From positions 441,442 to 505,441 of the forward strand of contig NZ_VJXQ01000001.1 in assembly GCF_007655485.1 (NCBI RefSeq): DNA of 64,000 nucleotides, written 5' to 3'. The notes below the pieces were generated by a model that saw only the letters and a program-made list of their open reading frames with translations, was not told where the DNA came from and searched no databases. The DNA is from Halobellus captivus (GTDB lineage: Archaea; Halobacteriota; Halobacteria; Halobacteriales; Haloferacaceae). The position numbers and the translations under genes are program-made. Below are positions 34,393 to 42,489 of this stretch, piece after piece (the first letter of the stretch is position 1; each line of letters begins with the position of its first letter).

Positions 34393-36711
34393 ATGAACAG
34401 TCGAACTATCGACGTGGTGACCGACTGGGAGACGGTCGCCGCACCGGACGGATACGAGGGGCTCCACGAGCTCGCCGACGCCGAGTTCAGCGGGGCCGTC
34501 TCCGCCGGGATGACGTGGGCGTTCTTTCTGAACGGCCGCGTCGTCGGCGTTTTCGAGGGGGACATCGGGGACTTCGAGGGCGCTGAACTGACCGCGTATC
34601 GCGCGGCAGATCCGAGCCTTCCGCTGCTGTTCGCGATGCGGGAACGCGGCGGGGAGACACAGGCGAGTTACTACACGAACGAGACGCCGCTGACCGACGC
34701 CGATAAGACCCTCTCGAACGGCGGGTTCACCGGGTATATCGAGCTCTCTGAAAACGTTCTCTCCGGGGATTACTACGTCGTCTACCACGGCGGCAAGTCG
34801 ATGAGCGCCGCATTTGTCGGGAACTCCGGCCGGTTGATCACGGGCGATGAGGCCTTCGAGACGGCCGCCGACGAGGTCGGCATCTACGAGGTCGTCGACG
34901 CCGACATCGAACTCGTCGATATCCCCGAGCCGACGGTGCCGGAACCCGAATCGGCCGAGAGCGGATCGACCAAGGAGACTGAAACCGGGGAGGCTGACGC
35001 GGCTCCGCCAGCGGACGCCGAAGCCGACGAGGATCTCGCGCGGGCCGAAGATGCCGCAGACGAGGGAGAATCAACGGGTGCGGACGAGGGAGAATCAACA
35101 GGTACGGGCAAAGCGGACCGGACGGCCACAGACGAAGCGGGATCCGACGCCGCTTCGACCGACGAAACGTCCACCGAGGCCGAATCGACGCGCGAGCGCG
35201 ATTCCCACGACGACGCCGACTCGACAGCTGACGCGGAACCGACGACCGATCCGATTACAGATCCGGACGCAGTCGAGGTCTCCGATGCCGAATCGGCCGC
35301 GGGTTCCGACGCGGGTGCGGAAACCGACTCCGACGCGGACGCCGAGTCCACCCCGGGTACCGACACGGAGACCGAACGACACGGACCTCCCGAGCAGCCG
35401 ACGCGAGAACCGGACGAGACCTCGACTGCAGACGACGCCGAAGAGCCGGACGAACCGGCAGCGGATCAGTCGTCGGGAGCGTCGAAGTCCGCCGTCTTTT
35501 CGGACGAGGAGCGCTGGCGCGCGGCGAAGACGATCCCGTCGCTGGATCCGAGCGAGACGAGCAGCAACGGGACGGCACACCGCGCCGAAGACGCGTCCTC
35601 GCGATCCGCCGGCGATCGGGCGACGAAACTACAACAACAGGCCGCGCGCCGAAAGTCACGAGAGAGGGCGTCCTCAGCGGGCTCCACGCAAACCTCGGGT
35701 TCACGGCGAGGGGAGAACGAACAGCGATCGAACGAGAGCGCCGATCGGCTCAAAAAACGACTCACACGGGCGCGAAGTCGGGTCGAGACACTCGAAGCCG
35801 AGCGCGACGAGCTAGCGGCTGAGCGCGACGCGCTGAAGCAGGACCGGTCCGAACAGCGCGAGCGGGTGACCGCGCTCGAAGCCGAGCGCGACGAGCAGCG
35901 CGAGCGAATCGAGGAACTCGAAGCGGAGCGAGAGGCGCTCAACGCGGAAATCGAGCGACTCCAATCCGAACTCGGATCAGATACCGTCAGGGAGTCGTCG
36001 ATGTCGGCGGAAAAGGCGCTCTCGGGGACGAACCTGTTCGTCCGGTACGACCGGAAGGGCGAGGCGGCCCTCGAACACGCGCACGGCGGCGAGGCGTCCA
36101 GAGAGGAGGTCACCGAGAACCTCCGGTTAGAGCACCACACCACGTTCGAGACGGACGGACTCGTCGTGGACGGCCGCCCCTACACGGAGTTCCTCCGCGA
36201 CAGCACCGAGTACTCGTTCGCGAAGTGGCTCGTGACGGATCTGCTCTACGAGATCGGCGAGACCGGGAACCGCACGTCGATGGCTGGCGTCTTCGATGCG
36301 ATCCCCGAGATCGACCGCATCGAGCTGGACGGCACGGTCGGCGTCGACACCGAAGAGGGCGTCGAACAGCGCGACTTCGACGTCATCTTCCGCGACAAGA
36401 TGGGCGATCCGCTGTTCGTCGGTGACATCAACGACTCCCGAAACGCCACCACGGAGGCGATGGTCGGATCGCTCGTCTCCAACACCGCGGTCATCGGGGA
36501 GAACGACGAGTCGCTCTCGGCGGGGTTCTACGTGACTGAATCGTTCTACGAACCCGGCGCGTTGGAGACAGTATCGGAAGAGACCGGTGGCGGACTCCTC
36601 TCGCGCTCGAAGAAGCGTTCGTTCGTGAAACTGTCGCGAAAGCGCGGCTACCACCTCTGCCTGGTCGAGGCGCGAAACGGCGAGTTCCACCTGAACGTCC
36701 CCGATCTGTGA
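34393..36711 (+). CDS. DUF7527-type haloarchaeal protein with coiled coil and degenerate nuclease-like C-terminal domain
   Basis: A 772-residue, very acidic protein of a haloarchaeal family (I recall DUF7527). Residues 1-170 form an alpha/beta domain (WAFFLNGRVVGVFEGD, LPLLFAMRERGGETQASYYTNETPLT, GDYYVVYHGGKSMSAAFVG). Residues 175-380 are Glu/Asp/Ser/Thr-rich, with a duplicated DEGESTG segment. Residues 450-540 are a coiled coil with heptads (RVETLEAERDELAAERDAL). The last 210 residues form a compact domain with EYSFAKWLVTDLLYEIG and DFDVIFRDKMGDPLFVGDIND, reminiscent of restriction-endonuclease-like strands but lacking the ExK lysine. No membrane segment is seen. Role unknown. The ATG at 34393 is preferred over an upstream one at 34378. 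Confidence 0.72.
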   Translation: MNSRTIDVVTDWETVAAPDGYEGLHELADAEFSGAVSAGMTWAFFLNGRVVGVFEGDIGDFEGAELTAYRAADPSLPLLFAMRERGGETQASYYTNETPLTDADKTLSNGGFTGYIELSENVLSGDYYVVYHGGKSMSAAFVGNSGRLITGDEAFETAADEVGIYEVVDADIELVDIPEPTVPEPESAESGSTKETETGEADAAPPADAEADEDLARAEDAADEGESTGADEGESTGTGKADRTATDEAGSDAASTDETSTEAESTRERDSHDDADSTADAEPTTDPITDPDAVEVSDAESAAGSDAGAETDSDADAESTPGTDTETERHGPPEQPTREPDETSTADDAEEPDEPAADQSSGASKSAVFSDEERWRAAKTIPSLDPSETSSNGTAHRAEDASSRSAGDRATKLQQQAARRKSRERASSAGSTQTSGSRRGENEQRSNESADRLKKRLTRARSRVETLEAERDELAAERDALKQDRSEQRERVTALEAERDEQRERIEELEAEREALNAEIERLQSELGSDTVRESSMSAEKALSGTNLFVRYDRKGEAALEHAHGGEASREEVTENLRLEHHTTFETDGLVVDGRPYTEFLRDSTEYSFAKWLVTDLLYEIGETGNRTSMAGVFDAIPEIDRIELDGTVGVDTEEGVEQRDFDVIFRDKMGDPLFVGDINDSRNATTEAMVGSLVSNTAVIGENDESLSAGFYVTESFYEPGALETVSEETGGGLLSRSKKRSFVKLSRKRGYHLCLVEARNGEFHLNVPDL

Positions 36712-36943
36712 ACCACTCCCCCTTCTCGCTCACGGGTGACGCTGTTCGGTCCTCGCGGAGAGGGATTCGCGCCTGCGTTCAGTTACCCGGAGGGAAAGTT
36801 CGGTTGGAGAACGCCTTCACAGCGTGTCACGGTCCGGGGCATCCGACAGCGCTGGAGGTCGCGTGGACAGATCGTCCGATCGCCGATGGTTCGTAGAACA
36901 GAAAGAATCGAGGTGCGAGGCGTTCGCGGGCGGACGATCGCGC

Positions 36944-37249
36944 TCAGCCCTCGACTTCGACGGCCTCTTCGATCTTCATCTCGTCAAGCTTGTCGACGAT
37001 CTGATCGAGTTTCTCGTCGAGTTCGTCGACGAATTCGGCGGTTCGTTCCGTAGTGATGGCACCTTGACTGGACGGTTCGATGAGGTTCTCCTCTTCGAGG
37101 ACGCGGAGGGAATACCGAACTTTGTGATGGGGGTAGCCGGTCTCGTTCGACATCTTGACGATCCCGATCGGTTCGCTTTCGATGACCATTCTCAGGACCT
37201 GCAAGTGGCGTTCGAGCATATCCACTTCCTTTTCGAGTCGGTCTATCAT
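36944..37249 (-). CDS. Small winged-helix transcriptional regulator
   Basis: A 101-residue haloarchaeal regulator. A short N-terminal helix (MIDRLEKEVDMLERHLQVLRMV) leads into a winged helix: EPIGIVKMSNETGYPHHKVRYSLRVLEEENLIEPSSQGAITTER. A C-terminal coiled helix (VDELDEKLDQIVDKLDEMKIEEAVE) probably dimerises it. The ATG at 37249 is supported by the promoter element TTTAAAT at 37277-37283, exactly 27-33 nt upstream, so the message is leaderless. The product is known in many haloarchaea without a defined regulon. It is divergent from the adenylosuccinate synthetase gene; the 250-nt gap is AT-rich on both sides. Confidence 0.88.
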   Translation of the reverse strand: MIDRLEKEVDMLERHLQVLRMVIESEPIGIVKMSNETGYPHHKVRYSLRVLEEENLIEPSSQGAITTERTAEFVDELDEKLDQIVDKLDEMKIEEAVEVEG

Positions 37250-37276
37250 GTCATCTGTTAACTTGTCTGGGCAGGA

Positions 37277-37283
37277 TTTAAAT
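37277..37283 (-). promoter_or_regulatory. TATA-box for the small winged-helix regulator
   Basis: TTTAAAT sits 27-33 nt upstream of the regulator's ATG on the minus strand, in a GC-rich surround. This is the standard leaderless spacing of haloarchaea. Confidence 0.7.
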
Positions 37284-37501
37284 GTTGCCCTCCGACCCGC
37301 AAAATCACACGACAGGGGGTACCACGGTCTACGGTCGGGAGCGTAATGAACGATTCGGGTCCGCCGTCCGTGGCTGTGCACCCAGACACTAGCAGAAACC
37401 TGCGTACCGCAGTTCGTAATCGCTGAAATATATTCATATATGTGTATATCCGTCGCCGCCGGACCGTAATGGGTTTTACGGGGGGCGAAGAACCGCCGTG
37501 T

Positions 37502-38827
37502 ATGACCGTCACGATCGTCGGCTCCCAGTTGGGCGACGAGGGCAAAGGGGCTCTCGTCGACCTGTGGGGAGGCGACGCCGACGTAGTCGCCCGATATCAG
37601 GGCGGCGACAACGCAGGCCACACCGTCGTCGAGGGCGGCGACGAGTACAAACTTTCGCTGGTTCCGAGCGGGGCCGTCCGCGATAAGGTCGGCGTGCTCG
37701 GAAACGGCTGCGTCGTCAACCCGAAGACGCTGTTCTCGGAGATCGATGAACTGCGGGAGCGCGGCCTCGACCCCGACGTTCGCGTGGCGCGGCGCGCGCA
37801 CGTGATTATGCCGTACCACCGGGTGCTCGACGGTATCGAGGAGGACGCGAAGTCCGACTCCGACCTCGACGCCGGAACGACGGGCCGCGGCATCGGCCCG
37901 ACCTACGAGGACAAAGCGGGTCGGCGCGGCATTCGCGTGGGCGACCTCCTCGATCCGGAAGTCCTGCGTGACCGACTCGAATACGTCGTTCCCCAGAAGC
38001 GCGCCCTCGCCGAGGACGTCTTCGGTGTCGAGGCGGGCGAAGCGTTCGACGTCGACGCCGTCTTCGAGGAGTATACAGAGATCGGCGAGCGCCTGCGGGA
38101 CGAGTCGATGACCGTCAACGCCGGGGAGTTCCTCGGCTCGCACCTCGACGACGGCGACGACGTGCTGTTCGAGGGCGCGCAGGGCACCTCGATCGACATC
38201 GACCACGGCATCTACCCGTACGTGACGTCTTCGAACCCGACTGCGGGCGGCGCGGCGACCGGTACAGGCATCGGTCCGACCGTCGTCGGCCGCGGCGAGG
38301 TCGTCGGCATCGTCAAGGCGTATCTCTCGCGCGTCGGTACCGGGCCGCTCCCGACGGAACTGACCGGCGACGACGAGGAACTGGCCGATTCCATCCGCGA
38401 GAAGGGCGGCGAGTTCGGAACGGTCACCGGTCGACCGCGACGTATCGGCTGGCTCGACATCCCGATGCTTCGACACGCCGCGCGAGCGAACGGCTTCACC
38501 GGCATCGCCGTGAACCACATCGACGTCCTCGCGGGGCTCGACGAGGTGAAAGTGGGTCACTCCTACGACCTCGACGGCGAAGAACGGTTCACGATGCCCG
38601 CGACAACCGAACGGTGGGGTCGCTGTGAGCCGAACCTCCGCGAGTTTGAGCCGTGGAACGACGTCGACTGGATGGCCGTCGCCGAGGAGGGGTACGACGC
38701 GATCCCCGACAACGCGCAGGCGTACCTCGAATACGTTTCCGCGGAGGTCGACGCGCCGATCTACGCGATCGGCGTCGGTCCGGACCGCGCGGAGACGATC
38801 GAACTCGCGAACCCCTTCGACGAGTAG
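37502..38827 (+). CDS. purA: Adenylosuccinate synthetase
   Basis: A 441-residue PurA, which joins IMP and aspartate with GTP hydrolysis in the first committed step to AMP. Signatures: VTIVGSQLGDEGKGALVDLWGG (GTP P-loop and catalytic Asp), YQGGDNAGHTVV, DAGTTGRGIGPTYEDKAGRRGIRVGDL, FEGAQGTSIDIDHGIYPYVTSSNP, and the C-terminal GTVTGRPRRIGWLDIPMLRHA. The ATG at 37502 is chosen because it opens directly into the P-loop strand; a GGGTTTTACGG element (37471-37481) lies about 25 nt upstream. Its last codons NPFDE and stop are echoed 27 nt downstream as NSFDA and stop, part of a tandem repeat. Confidence 0.97.
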   Translation: MTVTIVGSQLGDEGKGALVDLWGGDADVVARYQGGDNAGHTVVEGGDEYKLSLVPSGAVRDKVGVLGNGCVVNPKTLFSEIDELRERGLDPDVRVARRAHVIMPYHRVLDGIEEDAKSDSDLDAGTTGRGIGPTYEDKAGRRGIRVGDLLDPEVLRDRLEYVVPQKRALAEDVFGVEAGEAFDVDAVFEEYTEIGERLRDESMTVNAGEFLGSHLDDGDDVLFEGAQGTSIDIDHGIYPYVTSSNPTAGGAATGTGIGPTVVGRGEVVGIVKAYLSRVGTGPLPTELTGDDEELADSIREKGGEFGTVTGRPRRIGWLDIPMLRHAARANGFTGIAVNHIDVLAGLDEVKVGHSYDLDGEERFTMPATTERWGRCEPNLREFEPWNDVDWMAVAEEGYDAIPDNAQAYLEYVSAEVDAPIYAIGVGPDRAETIELANPFDE

Positions 38828-38885
38828 CGATCGACAAACTCTTTCGACGCGTAGCGACCGACGGACCCGTTCCGGGTTTTCGGCG
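38808..38885 (+). repeat. 27-nt tandem repeat, about 2.5 copies, spanning the purA stop codon
   Basis: TTCGACG occurs at 38816 and 38843, with a diverged TTCCGGG at 38870, an exact 27-nt period. The first copy encodes the C-terminus and TAG of purA, and the second copy reproduces a similar tail with its own TAG. Confidence 0.85.
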
Positions 38886-38946
38886 GCGAGGCGGCCCGGA
38901 TCGCGAACCCGTATTCTTTTCACCGCCGCTTTCCATCTCACTGGTG

Positions 38947-39135
38947 ATGAAAGAGTCTCTGATGGACATCCTCTGTGATCCCCTCGACAAGAGCGACCTC
39001 GAACTCGAAGTCGACGAGCGCGACGGCGAGGAGATCGTCGAAGGCCGACTCATCGGCACTGTCACGGGCGAAGTGTATCCCATCGAGGACGGGATCCCGA
39101 ACCTGCTGCCGCCGGATATGCGCGACGACGAGTAG
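38947..39135 (+). CDS. Trm112-like methyltransferase partner protein
   Basis: A 62-residue protein resembling Trm112/UPF0434. The pattern MKESLMDILCDPLDKSDLELEVDE...EIVEGRLIGTVTGEVYPIEDGIPNLLPPDMR is typical: a single Cys-Asp-Pro segment followed by the EGxLxGxxxGxxYPIxDGIPxLLP hallmark. Trm112 proteins activate SAM-dependent methyltransferases for tRNA, rRNA and release factors, and archaeal Trm112 is known to serve several partners. Haloarchaeal Trm112 keeps only part of the zinc cysteines seen in eukaryotes. It follows purA on the same strand but with its own likely promoter near 38914-38923. Confidence 0.87.
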   Translation: MKESLMDILCDPLDKSDLELEVDERDGEEIVEGRLIGTVTGEVYPIEDGIPNLLPPDMRDDE

Positions 39136-39338
39136 GTGGGCAATCGACCCCATCGGTCGGCGGGAATATGATCGCATAGGAGATAATAAACGCGATTCGG
39201 TACATCCGGTGTAACGCTTGTCGTTCGCGTCCGTATTCTCGAAGCCCCACGGGCGCCGACTTCCGGTTTCATTGATTTGACTATCAACTAGTTGTTCGTT
39301 ACTTCGAGATACCAAAAAGTAATAATACTTACACGCCA

Positions 39339-39369
39339 TTTAAACGGTATCGCTGTGGGATACGATACC
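39339..39369 (+). promoter_or_regulatory. Promoter plus inverted repeat upstream of the DUF7344-type gene
   Basis: TTTAAAC (39340-39345) is a good TATA-type element. It is followed immediately by GGTATCG (39346-39352) and CGATACC (39363-39369), a perfect 7-bp inverted repeat with a 10-nt spacer. The position over the expected transcription start (about 39367-39371) suggests an operator or a 5' hairpin. Confidence 0.5.
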
Positions 39370-39380
39370 ATTACTCGAAA

Positions 39381-39413
39381 ATGAACAACAGGACCCGAAC
39401 GAGAGATGAGTAG
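39381..39413 (+). other. Possible 10-codon leader ORF overlapping the DUF7344-type gene start
   Basis: ATG at 39381 opens MNNRTRTRDE and stops with TAG at 39411-39413, while the next gene's ATG is at 39406. The frames differ and overlap by 8 nt. As with cheB, the promoter spacing puts the leader first, so coupled re-initiation is possible. Confidence 0.25.
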
Positions 39414-39978
39414 GCAGATGCAACGGAGGAGTCTCCGATCGAGTGACATCGCCTACAGCGTGCTCGCCGACAAGCGACGCCGGTACGCGGTTCATTATCT
39501 CAAGCAACGGGGTGAGCCAGTCCCACTCAACGAGCTCGCAGAACAGGTCGCCGCGTGGGAGAACAACAAACCGGTCGCCGAACTCACTTCAAAAGAGCGC
39601 AAACGGGTGTACATCGCGATGTATCAATCGCACCTCGAAACCCTCTCTCGGGAAGGGATCGTCGAGTACGACGCCGATCGCGGGGTGGCGTCGATATCGG
39701 ACGACTTCAACCAGTTGGAGATCTATCTCGAAGCCGTCCCCTCCGGGAGCGTCCCGTGGAGCCTGTACTACGTCGGGTTGACGGTGGTGAACGGGCTGAT
39801 GCTGGCGCTCGCGTGGTTCGACTTCCCGCCATTCGCGTCTCTCCCGGATCTGATCTGGGGCACGGTCGTGCTCGTGACGTTCGGCGTTTCGGCGTTCGTT
39901 CAGACATACCAAAGCAGACGGATGCGCTTCGGCGACGAGGGCCCGCCGCCCGAACTCAGATCTGAGGTGCCCCGCTGA
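39406..39978 (+). CDS. DUF7344-type winged-helix membrane protein
   Basis: A 190-residue haloarchaeal protein. The N-terminal winged helix spans about 10-100: SDIAYSVLADKRRRYAVHYLKQRGEPVPLNELAEQVAAWE, then YQSHLETLSREGIVEYDADRGVASISD, as in DUF7344 proteins. Two hydrophobic helices follow (WSLYYVGLTVVNGLMLALAWF and LIWGTVVLVTFGVSAFVQTY). The C-terminus is charged. It is thus a membrane-anchored putative regulator. It is followed immediately (7 nt) by the DUF7504-type gene, and this pair begins the surface-protein locus. It may sense envelope state and control the locus; this is inference from location. Confidence 0.8.
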   Translation: MSRQMQRRSLRSSDIAYSVLADKRRRYAVHYLKQRGEPVPLNELAEQVAAWENNKPVAELTSKERKRVYIAMYQSHLETLSREGIVEYDADRGVASISDDFNQLEIYLEAVPSGSVPWSLYYVGLTVVNGLMLALAWFDFPPFASLPDLIWGTVVLVTFGVSAFVQTYQSRRMRFGDEGPPPELRSEVPR

Positions 39979-39985
39979 ATACACG

Positions 39986-41083
39986 ATGACCGGATCCGAG
40001 GACCACTCCTCGTCTGACGACGAGCATAAGACGGAGTCGCCGACGCTGGCCGACCTCGTCGATCTACTCGAACGGCGGGATCGAGCGTCGGCGGGAGACG
40101 AACGAACGGAACAGCCGAACCGGGGCGAACACGCGTCGCTCAACGACACGCGGGACGGGCGTGACGGTCCACGGAATGCCACCGAACGGTCACAGAACGC
40201 ACCTGAACGTCGACCGAGCGTCTCCGAACGATCGCAGGAGGCAGAGACGCCGCCAGCACACGAGCAGTCGGCGGCCGATTCTGCAGCCGAATCGGCCCCA
40301 TCACCCTCGACGCGACCGGCGGAAACGGAACCGACGGAGGATCCACAGCAAGCGGGAGCCAACCAGGGACCGTCACTGGCCGATCTCGTCGATCGGATCT
40401 CCGCTCGCGACGACCCTCCCGAGGTGATCGAGCCCGAACTCGCACCCGAGACGGAGAACGGACCCGCGGAAAACTCGCCAGGTACCGGCGCGGACCTCGC
40501 TGTCGACGATCCGAACGTACTGCTGTTGGGCCCAGAGGGATGTGCCACGGAGACAAGGCTGTGTACCGACCTGTCGGCCGCCCGGGGCGGCGGATCGATC
40601 AATCTCCTCGTGGTCACCTACGGGCAGTCCGCCGCGAGGCGCGCTGCGATGCTGGACGGGTTCCCGCCGTCGACGTTGGAACACGTGGCCATCGTCAGTC
40701 TCGAAGGCTCGACCCAGACGGGTTCGACGATCACGCACCCGGCCGTACCGGAGCCGATCCCCGTCGAAAGCCTCCTCAACGCTGCGGACGTGATGAAACT
40801 CGGCTTCGCCGTCTCGAAGTATCTCACAGCGTGGCAGGAGGAGGACGCGCAGACGGTTGTCTGCTTTCACTCACTGACGCGCGCGATCCGCGTCGCCCCC
40901 GATCCGAAGTTGGTGCTGCGGTTCCTCCACATTCTCCAGAACCAGGTGAAGGCGGCCAGGGCTCGCGCCCACTTCCACCTCGATCCGGAAGCCCTCGACG
41001 CGCAGACGCTCAACACGTTCACGACGCTGTTCGAGACGGTTGTCGCGTTCGAACGCGACGGATCCGTCTCACACGATCACTAA
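39986..41083 (+). CDS. DUF7504-type RecA/KaiC-like protein without a standard Walker A
   Basis: A 365-residue protein. The first 150 residues are a low-complexity, Ser/Glu/Arg-rich segment containing two related short motifs: TLADLVDLLERRDR near the start and SLADLVDRISARDD near residue 130. The C-terminal domain (about 175-360) reads NVLLLGPEGCATETRLCTDL, INLLVVTYGQSAARRAAMLDG, EHVAIVSLEGSTQTG, QTVVCFHSLTRAIRVAPDPKLVLRFLHILQNQV. This matches haloarchaeal DUF7504 proteins, RecA/KaiC-like folds in which the P-loop GKT is missing. It probably binds partners rather than hydrolysing ATP. It is co-transcribed with the DUF7344-type gene, and converges with the coiled-coil gene. Confidence 0.75.
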   Translation: MTGSEDHSSSDDEHKTESPTLADLVDLLERRDRASAGDERTEQPNRGEHASLNDTRDGRDGPRNATERSQNAPERRPSVSERSQEAETPPAHEQSAADSAAESAPSPSTRPAETEPTEDPQQAGANQGPSLADLVDRISARDDPPEVIEPELAPETENGPAENSPGTGADLAVDDPNVLLLGPEGCATETRLCTDLSAARGGGSINLLVVTYGQSAARRAAMLDGFPPSTLEHVAIVSLEGSTQTGSTITHPAVPEPIPVESLLNAADVMKLGFAVSKYLTAWQEEDAQTVVCFHSLTRAIRVAPDPKLVLRFLHILQNQVKAARARAHFHLDPEALDAQTLNTFTTLFETVVAFERDGSVSHDH

Positions 41084-41134
41084 TCGAGAAATCGCCCGCG
41101 GGCGTCGTTTACGCGTCCGAAAACGGAGGCACGC

Positions 41135-42052
41135 TCACAGAGACGCTTCTTCGGGATCGAGTTCAGGCAACACCGGGCCCGACCGAGCGATCGATTCAGA
41201 AGTGTCACGCTCCCGTTCGGACGCGTCGTCGACGCACAGGGTGTCCGAGCCGAACGGCCACCGCCCAGTATACGGTTCGAGACGGTCGAATGGACGCTCA
41301 CACTCCGGGCAGACGGGGTCCATCAACAGACCGATCCGAACCGACGTCTCACACGCCTCACACCGCGCTTTCGTGATCTTGTTCCGGTTTGCCTGGCGCG
41401 CGATCTCCGCGAGCCTCGTCTGGGCCGTGTCACGGATCGCCTCGGCCTCGATGCGTTCGCCGAGTGAGTCGATGGCCGCGTCGTGTTCGTCGAGTCGGTC
41501 GATGAGTCGAAGCAGAACCTCGCGGGTGTTCCCGAACTCCGCGCCGACGTACGCTCGCAGCGTCTCCCGCTCGGCCGCGCTCTCAGCGTGTACCGCCTCG
41601 ATCCGCTTTGAAAGCGCCACCGTGGCATCGGCCATCGATTCGGACTCGGCCTCCGTGTCAGATTCGAACGACGCCAAGCGGGATTCCAACGCGGAGAGCT
41701 GCGCTTCGATCGCCTCGGTCTCCTCGACCGACAGTGTCGGCGGCGACTCCTCGGAGCGTTCCGGCCCCGTCTCAGCGTGCTGGTGGCCGAAGAACTGGTC
41801 GAACGTCTGGGTCGAAGGAACGGATTCGCCCGACTGATCTCGACTGCGGCGGTTCGCGCCGAACAGCGGAGACGTGTTTCCCGTCTGTTCGACGAGCCCG
41901 AAGATCTCGTTGAGCGTCCAGTACGCCGAGACGAGTTGTTCGAGGACTTCCCCCGGGCTCACGTCGGCCTCCTCGGACACGTGCTGTAGCCACTGCTCGA
42001 AAGAGGCAGTCTGCTCTGTTTCGGGGTCCTGGTCCGTGGGGAAGTCGCTCAT
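41135..42052 (-). CDS. Coiled-coil protein with C-terminal zinc ribbon
   Basis: A 305-residue acidic soluble protein. An N-terminal helical domain (SFEQWLQHVSEEADVSPGEVLEQLVSAYWTLNEIFGLV) is followed by a coiled coil over about residues 105-220 (EETEAIEAQLSALESRLASFE...LRLIDRLDEHDAAIDSLGERIEAEA). A zinc ribbon made of CEAC and CPEC pairs around residues 231-253 follows, then a disordered tail. No enzyme motif is seen. The zinc ribbon plus coiled coil suggests a scaffold. It is divergent from the signal-peptidase unit and convergent with the DUF7504-type gene, and lies within the surface-protein locus. A TTTAATAGG element lies about 35 nt upstream on its strand. Confidence 0.75.
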   Translation of the reverse strand: MSDFPTDQDPETEQTASFEQWLQHVSEEADVSPGEVLEQLVSAYWTLNEIFGLVEQTGNTSPLFGANRRSRDQSGESVPSTQTFDQFFGHQHAETGPERSEESPPTLSVEETEAIEAQLSALESRLASFESDTEAESESMADATVALSKRIEAVHAESAAERETLRAYVGAEFGNTREVLLRLIDRLDEHDAAIDSLGERIEAEAIRDTAQTRLAEIARQANRNKITKARCEACETSVRIGLLMDPVCPECERPFDRLEPYTGRWPFGSDTLCVDDASERERDTSESIARSGPVLPELDPEEASL

Positions 42053-42489
42053 CGGTCAGTCTCGCTATCAGGTAATGGTTCGATTCCCTATTAAAGGAGG
42101 TGTTATTTCCGCTGACAGGTACGATCGGTATCGCTCCGTGTCACCCCTATCGACGAACGAGTTTCAATCCCGCCGAAACGGTTTAACGGCCACAGATCGA
42201 TCGTATGTTCGGATACGGTGTCCCTACCACGGTCTCGTCGCGATTGTCCGAATCAACCTACCGGATTCCTGATGAAGAACCGGAGTCACGACAGTGGCCG
42301 AAACGGCCGCTGAGTGACAGGCTGGAGCCCGGACACCTCGCCTGACCCCGTGGAGCACCGAATCGACCTCGTGGAACGCCTGACCGACACCGAGTCTGAT
42401 ATCGTGAAGCACCGAACAACGCTGATGACGGTCACAAACCGAACGGTCCATCACGCAGCGAAGCGCCGACGCCAAGGGAGACTGGATCG
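42053..42489 (+). other. Divergent intergenic region with two short open frames
   Basis: A GGTTTAACGG element (42180-42189) marks a plus-strand promoter. After it, an ATG frame at 42205-42345 (46 codons, starting MFGYGVPTTVSSRL) is followed by a GTG frame at 42350-42493 (47 codons, starting VEHRIDLVERL) whose TGA overlaps the signal-peptidase ATG at 42490. Both could be part of a long untranslated leader; the ATGA overlap would allow coupling. I recognise no domain in either. Confidence 0.4.

Noticed and set aside
37250..38941. A long N-terminal extension of the small winged-helix regulator across purA
   Set aside because: The extension is antisense to purA. A TATA-type element 27 nt before the ATG at 37249 fixes the real start.
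39136..39338. Low-GC island suggesting a mobile element upstream of the DUF7344-type gene
   Set aside because: AT-rich only over the promoter; no inverted terminal repeats, target duplications or transposase remnants.
42224..42475. An 83-codon minus-strand frame in the gap before the signal peptidase
   Set aside because: No promoter on that strand, His/Val/Arg-rich without motif, and plus-strand features explain the region better.
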